Shown here: positions 11,882 through 22,412 of the stretch, piece by piece
Layout of the letters: each line of letters opens with the position of its first letter
How positions within the stretch are numbered: position 1 is the first letter of the stretch
Source: Karstenula rhodostoma CBS 690.94
Lineage: Eukaryota; Ascomycota; Dothideomycetes; Pleosporales; Didymosphaeriaceae
Direction of reading: 5' to 3'
Length of the DNA stretch: 64,000 nucleotides
Assembly (NCBI GenBank): GCA_010093485.1
Contig: MU001507.1
Coordinates: forward strand, 1,004,844 to 1,068,843
Notes under the pieces: model-generated
The model's database searches: none
What the model was told of the DNA's origin: nothing
Seen by the model: only the letters and a program-made list of their open reading frames with translations
Position numbers and translations under genes: made by a program

Positions 11882-11922
11882 CAGGCACTGGGAATCTTGG
11901 AAAGCTGGTGACCCAGTGCCTG
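11882..11922. repeat. Perfect 11-bp inverted repeat (hairpin)
   Basis: CAGGCACTGGG at 11882-11892 is exactly complementary to CCCAGTGCCTG at 11912-11922, with a 19-nt spacer. It lies about 30 bp beyond the paired E-box. It could be a dimeric factor site or a hairpin; there is no coding context. Confidence 0.6.
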
Positions 11923-12565
11923 GGTACCACACCATGCCGCTAACATTCGCACGGGCGTCGATCGATTCAAACGTTCAAGGATCGTGGAAGGCCTCCGTGT
12001 TCGTAGCCATGGAGGCTGGCTCCAGGGCTGGGTTTTGTGGGTTGCGGTGTGGGTCCCGACGGCTGCTTGCAGACACCCAACGAACATGGCGACCGCGCCC
12101 ATCGCATCGCATCGCGACAGTTGCCACCTGCCCCCCATCGCGCAGTCTCAGGCCGTGTCTACAACCTTTCCAAGAGTGTCCTGCTTCGTGCCGTGTCTCT
12201 GCTGCAGCGCCTTGGAAAGTTGCGACCCGGCCCAGCCACAGGAATATGTTCCAGCCACCTTCCCCGCCATCCCGCCATGCATGCAGGCTCTCCCATGGTG
12301 TATTTAATTGAACAGCAAGTTTCCAGCGCACCAACACCCATTATACGTCACACTGCGTGCCACGAGCTTCTCTCTTAGCTGCAGCAATAAAGCCCATCGG
12401 GTTCCACGTTTTGTATCCGTCGCGTACCGTCTGCCTTCTCCTCTCACATTGCCCAAGTCGTTCGCCAGCGTCTGCATCGCCCCAGCTGCCCAGTAGAATA
12501 GAAGCCTCGAGACTGCGTTCCTCTTGCTCAATCTTACATTCTACTCTCGCCCTACAACCACTACA

Positions 12566-13274
12566 ATGTCGTTCTGGGGGATCTCGTTCGTCTTCTGGAG
12601 GATCATGGAGATCCTCACCCTCATCCCGACAATGGGCATGTTGGTAAGAACACACCATATCACCATTTGGTTCACGACTGACTTTGAACTAGGCTTGGTT
12701 CGTTCATTGGTACGACAGTCAACTCTACCGCACTCCGACCGAGATCCTGGTACTATTCATAGTATCCACCCTGGCTGTCGCATGGACGATAGGAACGCTG
12801 TTCCTCTACAGCCGCGCCCGGCACTCTGCAGGCTTCGTGGCCTTCGTCGACCTCCTCTTCGTCGGCGCCTTCATCGGCGCCGTCTACGCTCTGCGCCGCA
12901 TCGCTGATGCGGACTGCTCCAACTGGTCTCGAGGCGACCAGCACGGCGCCAGCGCCTTCGGATGGAGTGTCTCCGGGTCCTTCCCCACGCTCAATGTCGA
13001 CCGCCAGTGCGCCATGTTGAAAGCTTCATGGGCGTTTGGCATCATGTAAGTCCAGCCGGTCGTTCGAATCGAATCCGGGAACCAGAGCTAACAACGACAA
13101 AGGAACTGCATCTTCTTCTTCTTCACCTTCGTCCTCGCCCTCCTCGTCCACCGCCACTACGACAACCGCGACCGCGTCGTCGTCAAGCGCGAAGTCCACC
13201 ACCATCGCAGCTCCCACCACTCGCGCTCCCCCCGCCGCTCCCACCACAGCCACCGCTCGCGGTCCTACGTGTAG
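12566..13274 (+). CDS. Small four-helix membrane protein, MARVEL-like
   Basis: Exons 12566-12643, 12693-13045 and 13103-13274 give 200 residues. Four hydrophobic segments are seen: GISFVFWRIMEILTLIPTM; LVLFIVSTLAVAWTIGTLFL; FVAFVDLLFVGAFIGAVYAL; and, after the loop holding two Cys, FFFFTFVLALLVH. This spacing, with a cysteine-containing loop between helices 3 and 4, matches fungal MARVEL-domain proteins of membrane apposition/eisosome type. The cytosolic C-tail is unusually rich in His, Arg and Ser (HHHRSSHHSRSPRRSHH). Both splice joins are in frame (GML/AWFVHW and GIM/NCIFFF). It shares its promoter region with the divergent 962-aa gene. Confidence 0.8.
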
Positions 13275-14376
13275 AGCCTGCTTGTCGACGAACGATTCAT
13301 GCTGAGAAGGGCAGGCGAGCGAGCGGACGAAGCATTACATACTGGAAAATGGCATGTCTTTACTGTGAATATGGAACGAATTTGACGAAGTGCGCCGTCC
13401 AGCGCATGAACAATCTGCATTAATATCAGGGGGAAACGATCACTGTACGGGTTACGACTTACGACACGCGGCTTGGAAGCCTCATCCGTGTATCTGTTTT
13501 TATATAGTTTGTGTTTGGTTTGAGCGAAATACCCACCACGGCGTGCCCTTGCGCCGGTCATATCATAACAATGAATCAATTTTTTGAAACAAAGCTACTT
13601 GTGGGTTGACAGACTGTTGTTTTCAAGATGCTGCTGTGGCCAAGTCTACATCTTTGAGGTCTTTCAAGCTGGTATGTGAGTATTGGTGAAAGGATATCGA
13701 ACTCGCGCTTGAAGTATCTCTCACAGAGTGAGGTACTACACGCCACGCGGTTGCAGTAAGCGAAGTCTATCTTCGGCACATACGACATGATGATTCTGGA
13801 AGGGAGCCTGTCCACACTGCTGGATGCTGGTTGCTCAACAGAACCTAGGGTGCTGAAACCCTCTTTCGACGACGTACCCGGCTTGCGTGGCTGGTGGGTT
13901 AAGAGGGCGCAGCTTTCATGGTGTCCTTTCACACTTGACGACTATGTGATTGGCTTTCTACCAGCCAGTACATGCAAGCGTGGTGAGTGCAAGGGTGCGG
14001 CAACGTCCATGGTCATGCGTCTGACTTGAAGGACATGGAACACGGAAGCAAGGTGTGTCACGATGAATGAAAGAGACAGAGAATGTTGGAATGAGAGAAC
14101 TTTTGGGCTTGATTGAGAGTATGTTCCTCCACACCACCAAGACCAATGAGATTGACACCAATGACCACCAACCCTCAGATCGAGTGAGCACTGCCATTCA
14201 TCTTCCAGACCATCAACACCATGAGGTTTGTTCATGTACAGGTATGCCACCTCCAAGACCCAAACCATCACCAGCGACATTGCCACTTCCCGCAGTTGTC
14301 CAACACCGTCCGTCCTTGTTCCACCTCCAGACGCTTCAAGAAGACATCAAACCCCCGGGATGTCAAGTCAAATGTA

Positions 14377-14518
14377 GGTAGGCCAGGCACGGAGGCCCTC
14401 AGATTCCACACGGCCCGCAAAGGCAAGACTCCCAGTCGACAGCAAACTCTGAGGGGGCTGAGGTGAGCGGTTGCGGGTAGGCCAGGCACGAAGCCCTCAG
14501 ATTCCACACGGCCCGCAA
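14377..14518. repeat. Direct repeat, two copies of 43-44 bp
   Basis: Copies at 14377-14420 and 14476-14518 differ by one inserted base and one substitution, with 55 bp between them. Both begin GGTAGGCCAGGCACG and end CACACGGCCCGCAA. The one-base length difference shifts frame, so selection for a coding repeat is unlikely. Confidence 0.8.
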
Positions 14519-14899
14519 CTTGAGCTGAGACTACCCTTGGTCTTTGGACTGCCGACTTGCCGTGATGCGATGCCATCCACCACCCACCACCCACCAACCA
14601 AACGAAGGAAAGAACGCAAACCAACATCCATGCCCAAGGGACCCTGTGGCCTCGAACCACACCCTGTGCCTGTGTCCTTGATGTTCATGCCGATCGAGCT
14701 CAACGCTGCACCGATCCGCAGATCGGGAGCGCCCAGGAGATATGGCGGTGTCGATCTCCTGTCCGGTGCCCAGTGTTTTCCACTGTTCGGTTCGTCGGGT
14801 GGGGAAGGCGCTCAGTCGCTCAGAGCTGTCGCGGCGTTGGTGTGTTGAGCTGCTGCACTGGCGCGTTGGAAGAGTGGCGATGCCGATGCAGTGATGCGT

Positions 14900-15369
14900 C
14901 AAGTGAAAGATGCTGACCGAAGGAGGTGTGGCACCAAAGCCATGGTTGTGGACTTGGTGGTCAGTGTCAACAGGCACGAGGTGCGCAGCTCGGATGGTTG
15001 TGATGCGACAGAGTCGTCAAGTGAGAGGCGCGTTGAAAGTGCGCAGTTTATAAGAGATGATAGCCCTTGCATGTGCTCAAGGAAGGTATGAGGCACATGC
15101 ATGGCGAAGCGACTGAAGCTGTCAGTAGTTGCGACGAGTGAGGGTGAAGATCAAGTACCTGAAGTTGCCTTGGAGTTGAAAGCCTCATGTGGAGCATATC
15201 GAGCCAAGCTTGGCAGTTGACATGCAATTCGAGAAGCAAACAAGCTTAGGCATGGTAGAGTTGTATAAAGTGAGATGATGTGAGAAGGTAGTGATGGAGA
15301 ATTGTGGGGAGTGGGTATTGTGGAGAGAGAGCGGGAGAGGCTTCGACGGGGGCAGGCGGGATTTATATA
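14900..15369 (-). ncRNA. Possible spliced non-coding transcript with TATA box
   Basis: On the minus strand a TATATAAA box (15369-15362) is followed by a C/T-rich leader with CACAA motifs and an ATG at 15253, exactly like a strong fungal promoter. The frame from that ATG stops after 22 codons. A small GT-AG intron (15158-15119, 40 nt, ending CTACTGACAG) can be drawn downstream, but no splicing choice gives a long protein. I infer an RNA gene or a very short peptide; the 3' end is arbitrary. Confidence 0.25.
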
Positions 15370-15932
15370 CAGTGGGCAGACCAGTAGCGCTTCGCTTAAC
15401 TTCTTGGCGTGATCCGGCGACGAGGTGAAGCAGGCGACAGAAAGGCGCGGAAAGGCGGCGAAGGCAGGTGAAGCAGGGACGGGGTGGGCGCTTCATCTGG
15501 GCGTTGATCTGGTAGCGTATTCACCTCGCTCAAGTCAGATCCGCTAAGCGAGACCGGCGACTAGGGCAGCATAAACATCATGTTGTAAGGCGAGAGACGA
15601 ACAGCTATCAATCAAGGCAAATCTTGACAGACCGGGCGACATGGGCAGTTACGATATGCTAGTCGAGAGAGTTCCTCGAATTACTCCGGTAACAGCCTTC
15701 AGATAGCTTCCCCATCAACAAGGAAGTAGAGAATCAGAGCAGGATATGGTTCAGTGAGCATGTAATTGGTAATATATAGTAATACTACCATATGTCTCTC
15801 CACAGTAAGCTGCAAGACCAGATACAAGACCATTAGTAGAAACACCGCCGTGATCGTTTCTGGAGAGATCCATACTTCCACCAAGTGTCTTTCCTGATCC
15901 GTCCATGAGTGGGAAAGGAAATATGCACCAAC

Positions 15933-17133
15933 TCAATTCTCAATCTCGTAAGCATCAAAGTGCGCCGTCGCCTGCCCGTAGGACACAACACCATTTCTCT
16001 CAATCGGCACTCCATCCTGCTGCAATCCGCCTCCCGGGATGTATATCCGATTTCCCACAGCAACCGCCGCGGTACCATGGCGTGGCACCGGCATGTCGTT
16101 TAGTCTCTTCCACTCTTTTGGTTCAAAGTCGTACGTTTCAGCCTGAGGGTAGATACCGTTAGAAGTATTGGGATTACACTCCCCACCAAAAGCAAAGAAC
16201 GAGCTTCCAACAACACCACCCGTAACGCCCCCACGAGCAGTGGGCATGTGTGATGGGGAAGTCCTCCAGCCAGCAATCTGGTTGAGTAGATTGAGCGAGA
16301 AGACAGTATCGCGGACGTTGGTACGTTCATACCAACGTCCCCCAACGACATAAAGCGTGTCTCCAACCACAGCACCAGCGGCATGTTGGCGGCCTTCCGG
16401 GATGTTGGCTGCAATCGAGGGGACGCGCTGCCACTGCAGAGACGTGGTGTTGAACGCCGTGACAGTTGTCGAGGCGTCTTGGTTTACCAAGTTGAGCACG
16501 GTCATGCCACCGGCTACGTATATCATCTCTCCGTGGACTCCTACGACTGCGCTTCCTCTTTCTGTGCCGGTGGGCATGGGGGCGACTTCGGCCCAGGCAT
16601 TGGCGTCGAGATCGTAGACGTAGCTTTTGCCGGTGGCAATCCAGTCTGCTTCGGCTGTAGGTGGCTCTTGGGTATCGACCAGACCCCCAAGGAGATAGAT
16701 GCGTCCATTTACGACGGCGGAATTAGGGTGGTTTAGTTTGATTGGGAGGGGAGCCGCGGTACGCCACGTGTCGGATGGTATGTCGTACAACTCCACGAGG
16801 TTCGTGGTGAAAACTCTCAATTGAACTGACTAGAATGTGCAACACAGGTCAGTGAGTGTATTGGCAGGGAGTGTTTGGTGACGCGCTTGATGTTCATGAT
16901 GGTTGTTGACTGATACGTACGTCATTTCCAATTCGTTCCACGCCCCCCAATACCGCGATGGTGTTGTTGTCGACGGCGACCGTGGTGTGTTCTTGTCGAG
17001 GAGTTGGGAGGGAGGTCAAGTTCACCCAACGATTTCTGTCTTCCCCCTGTGTTTGGTAGCCCTTCGGCGCTGCTGCCGCAAAGCTTGTCGTGGACAGAAG
17101 GGTCAGACCTCCAATGAATAGCAGTAGTTGCAT
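15933..17133 (-). CDS. Secreted kelch-repeat protein
   Basis: Exons 17133-16921 and 16829-15933 give 369 residues. A signal peptide (MQLLLFIGGLTLLSTTSFAA) is followed by about six kelch units, each with a paired-Gly strand and a W or Y: VAVDNNTIAVLGG, SAVVNGRIYLLGG, VGVHGEMIYVAGG, GAVVGDTLYVVGG, GVVGSSFFAFGG and VAVGNRIYIPGG. These should close into one six-bladed beta-propeller with no other domain. The splice join is clean (VERIGND/SVQLRVF). Kelch propellers bind proteins or sugars, and galactose oxidases share the fold, but the copper ligands and the C-terminal domain of that enzyme are not present. The role is likely extracellular binding; the exact function is unknown. Confidence 0.85.
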
Positions 17134-17477
17134 TTTTGTAGACTAGGAGGGGATGGGTTGGAAATATATCTTGTGTTGAATAATTCTTTGAAGACATTGG
17201 CAGGCTTTTATATAGGAATGTAAGGATAGGAGCAACAATCAAATTAATGGACGAAAAAACCGATGTTGTACGATATTAGTCGGTGTGCACAGTTGCTGGT
17301 CTGAGGAATGCCAAGATGATCGGGTGTAAGCAGGAACAAAGCCACAGGTCCGATCGACATCTCCGACCAAGTTTGTACATTAACAGACTATACACAGCCT
17401 GGTAGCCAAGCCTGTTCCTGCATCTCTACCTACAGGGTATGGATTGACCTCGGCTTATGCCGCCTACGACACATCTC

Positions 17478-17822
17478 CTAGGGCCGGCAGCCTCCTTGCA
17501 ACCACAACTTCAAGCCTTGAGCCTGCGCATTGAAGGAGCCCTGCAGCTTCTCCTGGTACAACTTTTGCGTCAATGGGGCCAACGTACCGCTGAAAACCTC
17601 GCGACTTTCATACAGCACTTGTCCGTTCTCGTTCACGCTCAAGGCCTGCCAACGTTCTGCGGCCATGAGCGGGTTAGGATAGTATTCCCAAGCAAGACGC
17701 CCTAGTTCGGGCTGCACGTGTGTGACGTTCTCATAGGAGATCGCTACAAGGGATGTAGGACTGAGGTCTACTGAAAAGAACTCGGAAACTACATGATGCG
17801 ACGGCACGGGAGGAAGTTTAGC
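17478..17822 (-). pseudogene. Orphan C-terminal SRPBCC/START-like exon
   Basis: An open stretch of about 114 codons begins at a possible acceptor (AAATAG/GC at 17822) and ends with a stop at 17478. It has no ATG near its beginning. Its end resembles the last strand and helix of SRPBCC proteins (polyketide cyclase/Bet v 1-like): ESREVFSGTLAPL followed by FNAQAQGLKLWLQ. No matching N-terminal exon was found in the GC-rich repeat-containing DNA upstream. It is either a truncated remnant or the 3' exon of a gene whose first exon I missed. Family assignment rests on pattern only. Confidence 0.4.
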
Positions 17823-18117
17823 CTATTTGATATTGAAATAGGAGAAGCGAGTTGCACGGCAGGTATGGCCAGCGGCCAAAAGCGCCTGAGGGCATCCATC
17901 TCACGAGAATACGAAGTCGACGTATAACCACCACCTAATCCGTAGTCTGAGACTCGGGGGAGCTCTTGTTGCTGTTCCCGTCCGAGATGTTGTTGGGAAG
18001 GCTATGATCTCATCGTTGCTGAGGCGCAGGTGACGGAGGAGGTGCAAGTCATGTGCTGGGCTGGAACGCTTGGATTGCTCACGGGTCCGCATCCGGATCC
18101 AGGCGAGGCTCGTCGTC

Positions 18118-18162
18118 AGGCTCTGGCTCAGGCTCTGGCTCAGGCTCAGGCTCAGGCTCAGG
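18118..18162. repeat. GGCTCA/GGCTCT hexamer repeat
   Basis: About seven tandem hexamers alternating GGCTCA and GGCTCT in the flank upstream of the BCAS3-like gene. A minus-strand shadow frame reads Glu-Pro repeats; there is no other sign of coding. Confidence 0.8.
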
Positions 18163-18370
18163 CCCGACGCAAGCATGTGGTTTGGCAGCTGGTGGGCATG
18201 AGGCCGGCAGAGATGGGCACATTGGACGAGGGACTCGGCGCAGAGCCGGCGGTGGCGGTGGGCGGGGCTGGGCCGCTGCGGTAAGCGCGTGTCGGCAGCC
18301 GCTGCAGGTGCGCCGAGTGCCCCTCCCTCCGTCCTCGTTGGGGAAGATAGCGTACACGGCTCGCCGCATG

Positions 18371-18417
18371 CCTCTGACTCTCTGACTCTCTGACTCTCTG
18401 ACTCTCTGACTCTCTGG
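18371..18417. repeat. CTCTGACT octamer repeat
   Basis: Nearly six perfect copies of an 8-bp unit (CTCTGACT). Pure copies suggest recent slippage, so it should vary in length between isolates. Confidence 0.85.
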
Positions 18418-18870
18418 GAGCTTCCGACTCATACCGGTACTCTCAAGCCCACGTCTTCTGAGAGTCGCCCACCTGGATACACGCTCTTGCTCTTGCCTGA
18501 CAAAACCATCTTGTCTCCGTCCGCTCGGCCCGCTCGCCCTCCCTCGTCCCATCCCGTCTAAAGCTCCAGGCCCAAGCAGGGTGTCGTAGCGCCCCGCGCG
18601 TGAACAGACTCAGGGTCGAAGCTGCCAGATCACGCCTCCCCAGGCAGAAGAGCTCGCGACAGGACATCGTGGCCGCGGTTTCTGGCCGCTGACGCGTGAT
18701 AGATAGCTCAGCCCTGGTGCCGTGGTGGTGAATGCCGCAGCCGTCCTTTGTCTCATCCCAACCACGCGTCCGTCTCCGACCTCAACACCACGTCCCGTCC
18801 TGCACCAAACCCACCGCACCCCCGCCGCTAGAGCTCTCCGCAGCGCCCCCGAAGCCCGCCATCCATTTGA

Positions 18871-21800
18871 ATGAGCCCATCGCCCAAGCCCGAGCATACG
18901 CCGCCCGTGTCTAACCTCACCTATCTATACAAGCACTCACGCAACCCGACTGTGGACGCGTCCCGCGGCCGCAACCCCGCCCGACATGAGCTGGGAAGAG
19001 GAGATAGACATGGCGAAAGAGTTACCCGCATATACCCGCGCGAGATGTGAGTCTTCCTCCCCTGCATCGTCGTCGTGCCGCCTGTCTGCGTCCGTTGCAC
19101 CGCAAGCGGCGACCGCGAAAGGCCTCACGTTTCAGCGCCGCCAGGGCCAGCCATTCGGCCGATCCCACCCTACTGTTTGCTCGAGCGAACGCTGACTCCT
19201 TCACACAGAGCAAACTCGTCGCCCACCGCGAAGCGTTTTTCTTCCGCGTCACCGACCGGCCCTTCGTACAATGCAACCACCTCGCCGCTGCTGTCGGCCC
19301 TCGGTGCCACCACCAAGTCTGCGACCCAATACACAAACGAGTGGACCAAGTCCCTGCCCTTCTTCGCGAACCAAGCGTCTCCAAGCAACGGCGGCATCCC
19401 CATAAACGGCTCGCCGCCCCAGTTCCACAACTCACCCAACGCCCGCGCCGGTGTATATGGGCAAGCTGCCGCGTCTGCTTCGCCTCCTGCTCTGGGTATG
19501 AATCCTCGCAGCACCCCAGACCACCTTACTAGCTTCGGCGGACGCCTGCGTGGGTCCCCTCACGAGTCTCCGGCCACAGACCCAAGAGACCGCAGGGCAT
19601 CCATGTTTTCCCATACTGGAGCTCGGCCGGCCTCTCAGCAATTCGCTGCGAACCCTCCACTGCCACATCAGCCTCAAACCCACTTTTACAATCTGCCCGA
19701 CTTCAACCTCGGTCTCAACAATGCCGCTCCTGACGGTATTGCTGCGGGCGAAGAGGGATACTTCTGTGGCTTCGATACACTTGGTATGGCGGCAGACGAA
19801 GCGGCTCGAAACGCCGAGAACGTGATCCTGGTAGGCTATCAGGGTGGCCTTGACGTTTTCAGAGTGGAGAAAGGTAAGATGGATGTGTTGGGTCGCTTGG
19901 AAGGATTAAGAGGCGGCGTGATAGGAGCAAAAATTCTACCGTGGACCTCTCGAAGAGATCCATTGTCTGCCGTACGACCTCTGATAGTGCTCACCATCCA
20001 TGGACCTGTCTTGGGTGACAACAGAAGTAGCAGTGGAAGCGATGTACCTTCCGTCGATGACGACGGCTCTTCTGCTTCCCCCAGTCGCTCTGGTTCTCCT
20101 CACGGTAACGATGCAGCCGCCAGGATCACCAGCTACCAAACAACGGTAGAGGTATATTCTCTCAAGGAGAAATGCAAGATTGCCGTGCTCTACCAGAGTC
20201 CGTTCGTCTCGGTCACATCATCCGTCGATAGTCCGCTGTTCCAACCGCCGCCTCCTGTCGGCGATTTCTCGGTCGATGCTAAAGGCAAATTTGTGACTGT
20301 AGCCTCTGGTGCCAGCGGTGAAGTCTTCATCTTTGCCCCCTATTCGACGCCACGTGAAGACTTCCAAGAATCTTTCCGGTGCATAGGGAAAGTCTGGACC
20401 ACTGTGCAGCCGCGGGAACGCGTAAACCATGCCAGTGCGTCCAGCGCTGCCGATGGCAGCCAAGAGGACATCGCTCCGGAAATATTTGGTGTACCTGTCG
20501 TTTCGCTGTCGGAACGATGGTTGGTCTTTACTCCTCCTGCATCAACTGCGCACTTCCCCGTTAACGGCATTGCTTCGGTATCAGCCCAATACGAACGTCC
20601 TCCGGGATTGGCGCACCACACTGTTCCATCACAACCTTCCGTGAATTGCGCCGTGGACGCACCAGAAGCTGCCAGTCTCATTAATCGCCTGACTAAGGAA
20701 GGCACACAGGTTGCGATAAAGAGTGCAAGATGGGCCGCTGAAAAGGGGTTACAGGCGTACAAGAACTACATGAACAAGGGGAGTTCACCGCACGGAGCGA
20801 ATGCATATGGAGCCGATCCTTCGCAGCAGTACTTTCCCCCAACTCACGGTCACAACCAAGCTCCAAGACAAGAAGCCACCGTCATTTCGATCCTCGATCT
20901 GCAAAGGCTCCACGATGCCGAGGAGACCAAGACCAAGACGGCACTAAGCCCCATCGCCACTTTCCCTGCGGCGCTGGGCTGCAGCCACCTCTCCTTCTCG
21001 CCCGGAGGCTTGATGTTGATGACGATCAACAAGAAAGGTGACGTCTATGAGGTCTGGGACCTCAAACGCTTCAACTTTCGACGGGCGCGTAAAACGACCA
21101 GGGAGCAAGCCACAGGCCAACATGTTCGCCAGGTTGCACGCTTCAGTCGCATGACTGTCTCGAATGTGGTGGACGTGGTCTGGTCTGCGCCGAAGATTGA
21201 CAAAGTCGCAGTCATCACTGATAAGGGAACTGTACACATGTTCCTCATGCCTGCGTCGGCGTTCCAGTGGCCACCGCCCAGGCGCATTCGCAATTCAAAT
21301 GACACTACCGCACCAAACGCTGAACCAACTGAAGCTGGCCGTGGAAATACTGTCAACTCTGCCATCCAAGTCCTGAATGACACAGCTAAGCCGTTCCTTA
21401 ATGTAATCAGACCTGGCAGCAATACCAACGGTTCCCGCTTCACATTCAAAAATCTCGGCATGACACCAGCTGCTGGAGCCAAATCCGGGAAAGCCGTGGC
21501 TGCGGGAGTTGGCAAGCAGATAAACACGATTCGTCATGCTGGCGACAACAAGCTGACATTGCCTACTTCTCCTAGCGGCGTTAAGACTCACTCTGTCAGA
21601 TGGCTTACTGGGAAAGGGCGGGGGCATATCGCGCTCGTAGCCGGTGGAGTGTTGCAGATTCATCGAGTGCAGATGCGGCCTGCAACTGGGAAAGGCAAGT
21701 CCGCAAATGAGAACTCAATAATGAAGAAGAAGATATCCGAGTTTGGTCTTCTCCCTATCCGCGATTCAGTACTCGCGCCTTCGATCGCTGCTCAGCTGTA

Positions 21801-22412
21801 TGCCCAGCCAGACGAACCAGAACAACTTCACGACGTTCATGGCGAATGGATTCCTCGAGCGCTGCCTGCTCACAAAGGCAGAATTGGTAATTCGCATCAT
21901 GCTTTGTGAAAATATGCAATAGACGCTGACTGTTTTCAGGCCCAGCAACTAAGCAGACAGGAATGACACCTGCACCTCTCAGCTTCTCGGAAATCGAAAC
22001 GAACCCGCCGTATCAGCCATTCTATACCGACCGTCGTGTAGCACGCTTCGTCTTTGCACAATTACCTTCTGAAGCCCAAGTGAGCAGTAGCGAGTACCAG
22101 ACCCCAGAGCTCTTATCCAACCTGCATCATGAGGACGATGACACGCCGTGGCTCTTCGGTGAAGACATCGAAGCAGTTCGCATCTCATCTCCTGTCACGC
22201 AACACTTTGACTCGGGCGATGAAGATGCGCTTGCTGGTGTCGCGGCGCGGATCGAGAACAAGCTCATTCGACGCGATGGAGAGGACGAAATCGAGCAAGT
22301 TATTGTGACTACTAGGCGTAGGCGAACGAGACGCGACGGCGCGGAAGACGAGGAGGAAGGGTTCTTTGAAGATGATTGCGAAGTACTTGATTTTGCCGAG
22401 GACAGGGTGTGA
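18871..22412 (+). CDS. BCAS3-like WD40 protein
   Basis: Exons 18871-19046, 19209-21886 and 21940-22412 give 1108 residues. I start at ATG 18871 because its frame splices in phase into exon 2 (YPREI/ANSSPTAKRF); the next ATG, 18986, is in another frame. After a Ser/Pro-rich N-terminus come propeller strands: VILVGYQGGLDVFRV, RPLIVLTIHG, GKFVTVASGASGEVFIF. The BCAS3-type blocks are CSHLSFSPGGLMLMTINKKG and VVDVVWSAPKIDKVAVITDK followed by GTVHMF. The C-terminus is acidic. Mammalian BCAS3 is a phagophore-associated PROPPIN-like protein that pairs with C16orf70/PHAF1, which has a homologue at 57-59 kb here. A role in autophagy or lipid-binding is inferred from the family. Confidence 0.82.

Larger units (their letters stand above)
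11013..12565. other. Divergent intergenic / shared promoter region
   Basis: Lies between the starts of the 962-aa unknown (-) and the MARVEL-like gene (+). No gene is supported. It contains a paired E-box and an 11-bp perfect inverted repeat (listed separately) and a short CATCG repeat near 12100. The last ~250 bp is C/T-rich, typical of a fungal leader. Confidence 0.55.
13275..15932. other. Long intergenic region
   Basis: No protein gene is supported. It holds a 43-44-bp direct repeat (14377 and 14476) and a TATA-headed stretch on the minus strand that looks like a spliced non-coding transcript (both listed separately). The part before 15932 is the 3' flank of the kelch gene. Confidence 0.5.
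17134..18870. other. Intergenic with orphan exon and simple repeats
   Basis: From 17134 to 17450 lies the promoter of the kelch gene. A partial SRPBCC-like exon follows at 17478-17822. Two simple repeats lie at 18118-18162 and 18371-18417. The GC-rich stretch to 18870 is the leader of the BCAS3-like gene. Confidence 0.5.
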
